Assembly: GCF_008831285.2 (NCBI RefSeq)
Contig: NW_022204565.1
Span: forward strand, 15,001 to 55,000
Direction of reading: 5' to 3'
Length of the DNA stretch: 40,000 bases
Source of the DNA: Nymphaea colorata
Taxonomy: Eukaryota > Streptophyta > Magnoliopsida > Nymphaeales > Nymphaeaceae
The notes under the pieces were generated by a model. It did no database searches. It was given only the letters and a program-made list of their open reading frames with translations, and was not told the origin of the DNA. Positions within the stretch are counted from its first letter, which is position 1, and every line of letters begins with the position of its first letter. Shown here piece after piece: positions 32,711 to 40,000 of this stretch. Both the position numbers and the translations under genes were made by a program.

Positions 32711-35671
32711 GCTAGCTTGGCGAAGCAACCACACGCCTCGAGGTGAGATTCCACACTCGAGGACTAACAGCAACACAAGAGGAGAGAACGGCGTAGGGCT
32801 GTGGCTCCAATGATGAAGACGCCGGTCGGTGGATTAGAGCACTCCAAGGGTCACGCGATTGAGGAATCTCCTTGCTGAAATCGCCTAGGAGCTCTCCATG
32901 CACTTGCTGGCTGACTTGGGGACCTGCGGGGATCCACGCCGGAAGGTCGCCGGAAAAGTAGCAGAGGTGGCCGGCGGCGGCCTGAGGATGCCGGAGATGG
33001 CTGGGGCAAGACCCGCCGGTTCCAAGACTCTCAAGGATGCACTAGGCGGACTTCCTTGTGGACTAGGGTTGGAACCAACTAGGTGCGGGTCTTGGGCAGG
33101 GTGAGCTCGGACCAGGTGGGACCAGGTGGGCCCGGGCTAGGTTCGGCCAATGAGCTGGGTCAATGAAAGGTTAGGCAAGGTGGGTCCTAAGGTTCAAATC
33201 CTAGGTTGACCTGGTGAAGGGAAGGGCCTAAATCGTGGGTTCCTACAAAGTAGCTAGGGTAGGTTTAGGCTGCTCGGTTTGAGGAAATGGGAATGGTAAG
33301 GGGGAATGGGGTGCAGTAACTTGAGGTAACTCAAGTGTGAACTAGGATAAAAACGGATGAGAGAAATTGGGGCTGAGGATTATGGAGGATATTCCCCAAG
33401 GGAATCGTTCTCCAAGATGCTAGGCGAGGTGGCACTTCTAGAAGGGCTATCTCCCAAGTAAGTAGGAGAGAGGCTAGGGATTCGGTGAGGTGTCTAGGTG
33501 AGGTGGCTGGTGGGTTGCTGAGGTGTGTGGCTGGGAGAGTTCCTAGCTAAAGTGGAGGATAGGTGGCAGGTACGTAGAGGCTATCTCCTAGATGTTAGGA
33601 GAGAGGATAGGAAAGGTGGTGAGGTGTCTAGCTAGGTGGCGCAACAAATGTGGGGAGATTGACTTGAGTGATGAGGTGTCTAGCTAGGTGGCACAACAAA
33701 TGTGGGGAGATGGACTTGGGTGATGAGGTGGAGGGCGAGCTGGAGGGGAGAGACTTCTAAAATCTTCTAGAAAGGACACTTGGCTGGAGGAGAAAGAGCT
33801 AGATCCTACACTATTGGAGATCAATCCTAGCTACTCAATCTTCCCCTTGATCTTCTCACCAAATGGTGGGTGATCCACCAAATGTGGAAAAGAGAGTGGA
33901 GGGGGATGACGAGCTGGCTTCTCTCTCTTTCAAGCTACCTTCTAAGTCAACAGGATTCTGCCACGTGTCAAGATGAGAGGTCAAAATTAAACAAGAGAAA
34001 ACACTCACCAAATTGGAAAATCGGCTAGGGTTTCCCAAGCTCGCCGGCGGTAGGACTTTTCCCCAAATGTTGGCCGGTTTTTCCCAATTCTCACCAAGAA
34101 CGCCTAAGGCAGCTGTGATCAGCTAAGTACAGCAAGAGTGGACGGATTTGGCTTGCTGTCCTCTGCCGGAGTTCGCCGGAAAATGTACCAATGTTAACCG
34201 GAATAATAGCAGCGGTGGCCGGACGCCCAAATGTGCGCCGGAATTTGGAATTCTCGCCGGATTTCAACTTTTCTAACTCATTCTTGGGCTGATATTTTTC
34301 TATTCTTTTCTTTTCTTTCTTTTCTTTTTCTCAAGCCCTTTTCTTTCTCTTTTCTTCTGAACTTTCCGGCGAGATTAGCAGATCTGAACCGTGGCTGATT
34401 TTAACTTCAAACCCACGGTTCAAATGCTATTTTCAAACACGAAATCAAGAAATCTACGTGATTAATCAAGGGGAAAGTGGGTGACTCGTAAGAGACCCTT
34501 TGAAACTGGTTTCCACCGTGGGAATGAAGAGATCACTGGCTGGAAATCCAGCAAACTCCTCCTCCTTAAGCCGAACCCAGAGACAAAGAGCAACAACGTC
34601 GTTGCACCCTCTTTCTTCCTCGTTAAGGACGCTTACCGCTTGATCTCGAAGGATGGATGGTTGTCTTCTTCTTTCTAGTCACCTAGATCAATGAAGACCT
34701 GCCCTGTTGGAGTCGTGGCCCTTAACCTTGCTGGTGGAGAAGCTCGGTTGCACCATGGACGCCTTGGATTGAAGTGGGGAAAAACCGGGAGGAAGAGCTA
34801 CCTTGCGCCTTGCACTTGGAGACTCCCAAAGCCGATCAACCTTTGGCCGAGTGGAGGAGAAGAGCAAAGAAACCAAGGAGAAGAAGATGAAGCCGCGGGT
34901 TGAAAGTCTTGTCCTCGTGGTATTGCAGCAATGGCTGCTGTTCTAGCTAAACTACAGATCTACCGTAGAGAGAATAAGGCATGGAGAAGAAGATTGCGCC
35001 TAGAGGAGAAGAGAGAATTCGGGAGAGGAGAGAGAAGCTAATTCTACTAATTACTTAATTTCCTTCCAAATTCAATCAATGCATAATCCTTCTCAAAACA
35101 AAGGAGTACAATGTATTAATAGTGCTGAATCAAAAGTGGATCTAAACATGTGATCCAACCCTCAAAAACGGAATCCAAAACGGAATTGAATCCAAAGCAA
35201 ATGCGCACACTAAAACTTAACTAAAAACGCATAAAACACTCTCGAGACTTAAAGTCTTATTCCTAGAGCCGGTCCTCCTCTAGCCCGCGTGTGCTTGGAC
35301 TCGACTTGGACCACGAATTGCCTAGGCTCGCCCTAGGCTGACCCTAAGTGACAGGGTTTAGCGAAGACCTAGGCTGGACTAGACCGGACTTGGACTCAAC
35401 CCACCGCCTTGGTATTCAAGAGCCTTGCTTAGAGTCGTTGCCTCTCCTCCCGCTCCTCCCTCGGCTTCGATTCTAAGCTGACCATGATCAGTTTGTAAGG
35501 TCTGCACCTGCTGTACTGCGTCTCCTATTCCTCCTTCTTGACCCGTTCTTGGGTCAACACGGCCAAGAAGGGCCTGATTCCTCATGAAGGGCAGCCTTGC
35601 TTCGCCCGCTTTGGCTGCTCTTAACCTCATTAGTGGCTGCTCTCGGCCAAGTCGAAGGTTGACCCGTATCA
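32711..35671 (-). repeat. 3' LTR of element C, proximal piece (begins with D target duplication)
   Basis: Resumes the A-type LTR after D; 32711-32715 is the repeated GCTAG. It contains the 52 bp tandem pair (33621-33724), candidate intron edges (33243, 34008), the shared block (34151-35082), TATA-like 35113-35122, and U3 ending CCCGTATCA at 35671. Confidence 0.93.
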
Positions 35672-38171
35672 GATCCACCCTCCTGAAATGGAGCTTGTCC
35701 CCAAGCTCTTAACGAAGATTTCTTTTGGTGAACCTGCTCACAGCCACTCTCTTCCTTCCGTTTCCTCTTTGGTCCATAGTCTCTAGGTAGCACCTTTAAG
35801 GAGTTTCTCAAGTAGACAAAACACCTTCTCGGGCCTCTAGAGTAAACCTTGGTAATCACCCGAGTCATTTCATTACTTCGATTCATTCGGCTGAGTCGCG
35901 ATTGCCCTGGACCATAGTCACGAGGCAGGTGCCCGATATATATACCATGCTGCCCTTGCAGCTGTTTGCTCTTTTCTGTGCCCTCAAACTGTGGGGTGAC
36001 CTTGCCACGATCGTGGGCTTGCCACAGCCTGCGGCCCGTTCGTGGAGCTTGTTGCTCCACTATGCTCAGTGCTCGTTCTTTATCCTTTGCTATAGCCCGA
36101 GGTGCCATTACTGTGTTTCTTCCTTCAGAGTCTTGGGCTAAGGGTGACTCTGTCGTGCATGTTCCAAGTGGGCTGAAAGGATTCCACAACTCTCGGCTGC
36201 AATTTGGAGAGTCTGGAAACTGATAAGCTCTCCATCGCTCTGGGTAAAGCTTTTCACTGTAGTGCCCCAGAGTCGTTTTGTTGAATGGGTGATGACCACC
36301 CTCCTTAGGATGTATCTGACTTTGGGGAGAGACTAAGGCGGCCCGTGAGTACCCTTCGACTTTGCATTGTTCTGAATGTGCCCTAAGGGTTACTCGATCT
36401 ACCTCATTGTAGTGGTTTTTCTCTGGGTTGATATTCGGGTAGATGCCTGTACTATCAAGCTGGTTCTCTGAGCTGCTCATGTCATCACTTTCTGACTCGG
36501 GGAGGATTCCATCTGATGTGGCCAAAATTTCTTCCTCTAACAATTCCTGGATAGTGGGCGGCTTAGTTCTTTGCCCGAGTCCAGGTTTGCTAGGGCTCTT
36601 CTTTTGCCTTTGGTAAGTGGCGACCTCTTCAGATTCTGTTCGGATCATCCCACAAACTTGGCTCTCTTGTGGTTGTCGTGGAATTTCATTCACTAATACT
36701 TGGGTCGCCCATTGTTGGAGCTTCGTTCGTGCCTTTGGACAAGAAGACTTTGAGAGATTCAAATTCATACCACCCTCCTGAGATTCTATGTTATCTTGGG
36801 CAGGAAGAGAAGGTGGTTGCATACTCTTGTCCTTGGTGGGATGCCCTACTTCTTCCATTTCCATGGGGGCATCTCCGGAGTTGGATCCTATGCTCTCATT
36901 GTCGAGGGGCCCGTTTCCATCTAGAATGAGTTCTTCCTGTAATTGGTACCTGACTAATTCCATTGTATCATTAGGAAGTATGTGCTCAAGGGGTTCAAGC
37001 TCATAAGGTTCTTCTCCTTTTTCTCTTGTGGGTGGAGCTTGACACCTTAAAGACTCATCCTGTTTTTGGCCCGGTATGGATGTCGAACTGGATCCCTGCA
37101 TTTCATTCTTAAGCTGATCTTCTTGTGATACTAACTGGATCACACTAGGTGCGGGTTCCTCACTTAGATCGAAATCCTGACATAGGAGATCAATCTCGTC
37201 CAAAATTTCCTGGGTGGTCCATGATGCGATTGTCTCAACATCCTTGGTATTATGCACCGCCTTACCAAGAGGTAATGTGTCGAGATTGTCTTTGCTTTCA
37301 CACCCCTTTGATAGATCTCGACTCATTGCTTCAGCATCCACTTTGGGCTTTATCGTGCCCTCCCTCTCAACCTTTTCTTCTGCTGGCTTTGGTTGGATGC
37401 CTGGTTTAGTCTCTTTTGGATGGGCTATGACCTTATAAGTAGAAATGGCATTCTGTGTAGTCATAGTTTGTGTTTCTCCTTGAAGAGGTCCGGGCTTGGG
37501 AAGGAGACCTTTATTTGAATAGATCCTCCTATAAGTTTGAGCATTGCCCGTTTTTCGTGGAAGAGGTTGCGGCTTTACATGATTTCCTCTTTCATTAGTA
37601 GGGGTCAAGGCTTTCAACATTTCCTTGATTTCCTTGAGTGTTTGATCATACTTCTCCCACTCGTGACTCGTATGATGCATTTCTTTCTCTTTGGTTGAGT
37701 CTTTCTCAAGAGGTGGTGTCCCTACTATGTGAGGAATGGTACGTGCTTCACTAGGCTCCATGTGAGGCTCTCTTTGCTCTGTGGCCACGTAAGAGGTTCT
37801 TTCTGTCAACTCAAATAATGGTCCATAGATCCTACTTTGATGACTTCACCTGGATAGATTTGCACCCAACGTTGAAATATCTCCCCATGACCAACAACAC
37901 TAAGTCTACCCGTGTCTGTGTCATTGATGATCCAGATGTTACGAGCAACGTTATCGATTGCCAATTGAAAATGGCACCCTTGTACACTAGGGTGTTGTAT
38001 AACCCAATCGCAGTAGGGCGAGCTACCAGCCTTGATGTATATATATCTTGGCCCTTGGTTCCAAGTCTCCCCTCGGACTAACCAAAGCCTCCCTATGTAC
38101 TTCCCATTCTCATAGGCGCTTAGAAACAGGTCCATTTTGGATCCTTCCAAACGGGCACCTATATCCGTCAT
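35554..38171 (-). pseudogene. FHA-like ORF of element C, one frameshift
   Basis: Starts at the ATG at 38171 after a leader of about 840 bp and stops at 35554 inside the 3' LTR. A single-base loss near 37811 (a G present in element A) breaks it after codon ~118; 35554-37809 is otherwise open for 751 codons. Residues ~40-118 resemble an FHA beta-sandwich: YIYIKAG, DWVIQHP, CHFQL, NIWIINDTDTG, then VQIYPGEVIKVG. The usual phosphothreonine-binding residues look altered: the Gly-Arg site reads IK, the Ser before the conserved His (H67) reads Gln, and the Asn-Gly turn is changed, so phosphopeptide binding is doubtful. The remainder is acidic, low-complexity and Ser/Pro/Glu-rich, with a basic KRKRK cluster near the end. 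The last residues, WGQAP.QEGGSDTG, match the B/D pol ends. Role unknown; domain call by eye. Confidence 0.7.
35672..35686 (-). promoter_or_regulatory. Polypurine tract of element C
   Basis: TCAGGAGGGTGGATC on the minus strand, abutting the 3' LTR. Confidence 0.8.
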
Positions 38172-39008
38172 CTATTCTAGCAAGCAAACTGCCAACACAA
38201 ACCTATGCTACTGCTGAAACCAAACACACTGACACACTGCCACTCTTAAAGAAAAAATCCTATGCTGCGAAGAACCTGCTGTAAACAACTTTTCTGCCCG
38301 TTGTCTATCAGCCCACACTTCTGCCTTGTGTGCGCTACGGGAGGAGGAAACAAGTTCCGCCTGTCACCGCGCCCTCCTGGCGCCTCGGTGGCTAACTCTC
38401 GCTCTCAGCCGGGCCCAAGAGTGGGGCCTAAACTGTCGCGTCCGCCTGACGCCTCGACAGCGCACCTCGAGCTCAAGCACCCTAGGGTAGTGCGATGTGC
38501 ACAGCCTTAGTCCAGACTGTTTTTAGGAAGTCCCAGGACTTACGCACAGAAATGTCAAAGGGTGGAGTTTTGACTTCAAATTTTGTCAGCACTCAGAGGA
38601 TATAGTTATCTGACTATGCTGAAAATTTCAGCTCGTTTCGACCTCGGGAAGTCACTGAAACTATGTAATCTTCAGGCTGAACTGCTCTCGCGGACAGGTT
38701 CTGTCCGTTCAGGCTTTTATCACGTTGTAAAGCCAAAAACGTCTGCTTAAGGGCCGAATCTCTCCTGGAGCCCTAAACAACTTTTGTAGCTCATATGATT
38801 ACGAGTCTGTCCACCAAATTTGAGGCAATTCCGACTTTGTTTGCCCCCTGAAAACGCTGATACACTGTCGATAACTGTTACACACCAGGAATCCGCAGTT
38901 CGCCTATTTCTGAAAACCAAATCCTGAAAACTGCTGGAAACAAAAGCTGACTAATCTGTCTTCTACTGCCTTCAAGAGGTTACTGCTTGCTTCCTGCTGC
39001 TCCAAGGA
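38172..39008 (-). other. Untranslated leader of element C
   Basis: About 837 bp matching 5977-6811 of element A. No open frame or RNA gene recognised. A GC-rich stretch lies near 38360-38480. Confidence 0.6.
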
Positions 39009-39021
39009 GGCTCTGATACCA
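39009..39021 (-). promoter_or_regulatory. Primer-binding site (tRNA-iMet), element C
   Basis: TGGTATCAGAGCC on the minus strand, three bases from the 5' LTR at 39025. Confidence 0.92.
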
Positions 39022-39024
39022 AAT

Positions 39025-40000
39025 TGGTAGGGTCTTGCCCGTGGCCGACCAAAGTCTGAAGCCGACGGCCGTGCCTACCCCCACGATCACCTTGGACCAA
39101 CCAGAAGACTTTCCTAGGACAAATAAAACAATGACACTACCCAGTCGGACAGGACCCCGACTTAAAAATCCCAAATAGGCAGCGGAATACAAGAATGGCT
39201 AATCCCAAACCCAAGCAAATCCTACTACAATTGACTAAAAGCTGTGAGGCTAGTACAAGCGGAAGCGATACATTTGATGAAAATCACTCAAACTCACTCA
39301 ACAAACCATCAAACCAAACCTAATCGAATCAAACCACACCCGCCCGTAGGAGGCTAATGTCGGCACGAGGTCGTGTCCTTGGCGCAGTGCCGTGGAGGTC
39401 CCTCTATGCACAACGACGACCCCAAGGTCGGGCTGAAATCAAAATGCAGAAATAAAATGCTACCACCCTCGAGTCTAAAGAGAAGGGTAGGGTGTACCGG
39501 CCAAGGCTAGCTTGGCGAAGCAACCACACGCCTCGAGGTGAGATTCCACACTCGAGGACTAACAGCAACACAAGAGGAGAGAACGGCGTAGGGCTGTGGC
39601 TCCAATGATGAAGACGCCGGTCGGTGGATTAGAGCACTCCAAGGGTCACGCGATTGAGGAATCTCCTTGCTGAAATCGCCTAGGAGCTCTCCATGCACTT
39701 GCTGGCTGACTTGGGGACCTGCGGGGATCCACGCCGGAAGGTCGCCGGAAAAGTAGCAGAGGTGGCCGGCGGCGGCCTGAGGATGCCGGAGATGGCTGGG
39801 GCAAGACCCGCCGGTTCCAAGACTCTCAAGGATGCACTAGGCGGACTTCCTTGTGGACTAGGGTTGGAACCAACTAGGTGCGGGTCTTGGGCAGGGTGAG
39901 CTCGGACCAGGTGGGACCAGGTGGGCCCGGGCTAGGTTCGGCCAATGAGCTGGGTCAATGAAAGGTTAGGCAAGGTGGGTCCTAAGGTTCAAATTCTAGG
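39025..40000 (-). repeat. 5' LTR of element C, partial (cut by window end)
   Basis: First 976 bp of an A-type LTR. Against the 3' LTR of C I see about one difference (39995), so element C is also a young insertion, consistent with the younger D inside it. Confidence 0.93.

Larger units (their letters stand above)
21130..40000 (-). mobile_element. Element C: second A-family element, interrupted by D, continues past window
   Basis: 3' LTR 21130-21615 plus 32711-35671 (3442 bp once D and one target-duplication copy are removed, the same as the A 5' LTR), interior 35672-39024, and the first 976 bp of the 5' LTR from 39025. The interior matches that of A over its whole length with few substitutions. 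The left flank is GCAGC; the right flank lies outside the window, so a target duplication cannot be tested. Confidence 0.93.

Overview
The window is plant-type repetitive DNA made almost entirely of LTR retrotransposons, all in the same (minus) orientation. I found no cellular protein gene, rRNA or tRNA. A flowering-plant source is inferred from the chromovirus-type Ty3/Gypsy polyproteins, primer-binding sites matching plant initiator tRNA-Met (TGGTATCAGAGCC on the minus strand), long LTRs and nested insertions. I cannot name the species.

Layout: (1) 1-57, a flank fragment. (2) 58-10269, element A, a non-autonomous element with 3.4 kb LTRs and a 3.35 kb interior. It has no gag, protease, RT or integrase, but carries one long open frame (broken here) whose N-terminus looks like an FHA domain. 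(3) 10270-10620, older flank DNA. (4) 10621-20381, element B, an autonomous Gypsy element. Its 3' LTR has lost its outer half, its polyprotein has one frameshift, and a 313 bp piece of flank is repeated on both sides. (5) 20382-21129, older flank DNA. (6) 21130 to beyond 40000, element C, a second copy of the A family. (7) 21616-32710, element D, an intact autonomous Gypsy element inserted in the 3' LTR of C, with a perfect 5 bp target duplication (GCTAG), LTRs differing at three positions that I could find, and an uninterrupted gag-pol frame.

How the parts relate: A/C share PBS, PPT, LTR termini and the last codons of the pol frame with B and D, so they were probably mobilised by B/D-type proteins. 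Their interior between those signals is unrelated to gag-pol. The LTRs are mosaics: a 932 bp block of the D LTR is about 99% identical to the A/C LTR, inside otherwise divergent LTRs, and it starts at the inferred transcription start. In all elements the 3' coding frame runs through the PPT into U3 and encodes a tail of roughly 40-110 residues. All three LTR types also keep a GTRAGT donor-like site and a TTTGTAG acceptor-like site, which could bound a leader intron.

The most novel item is the FHA-like reading frame carried by the A/C family. Two cautions apply: several breaks are single-base deletions that could be sequence errors, and all family and function statements come from reading motifs by eye.
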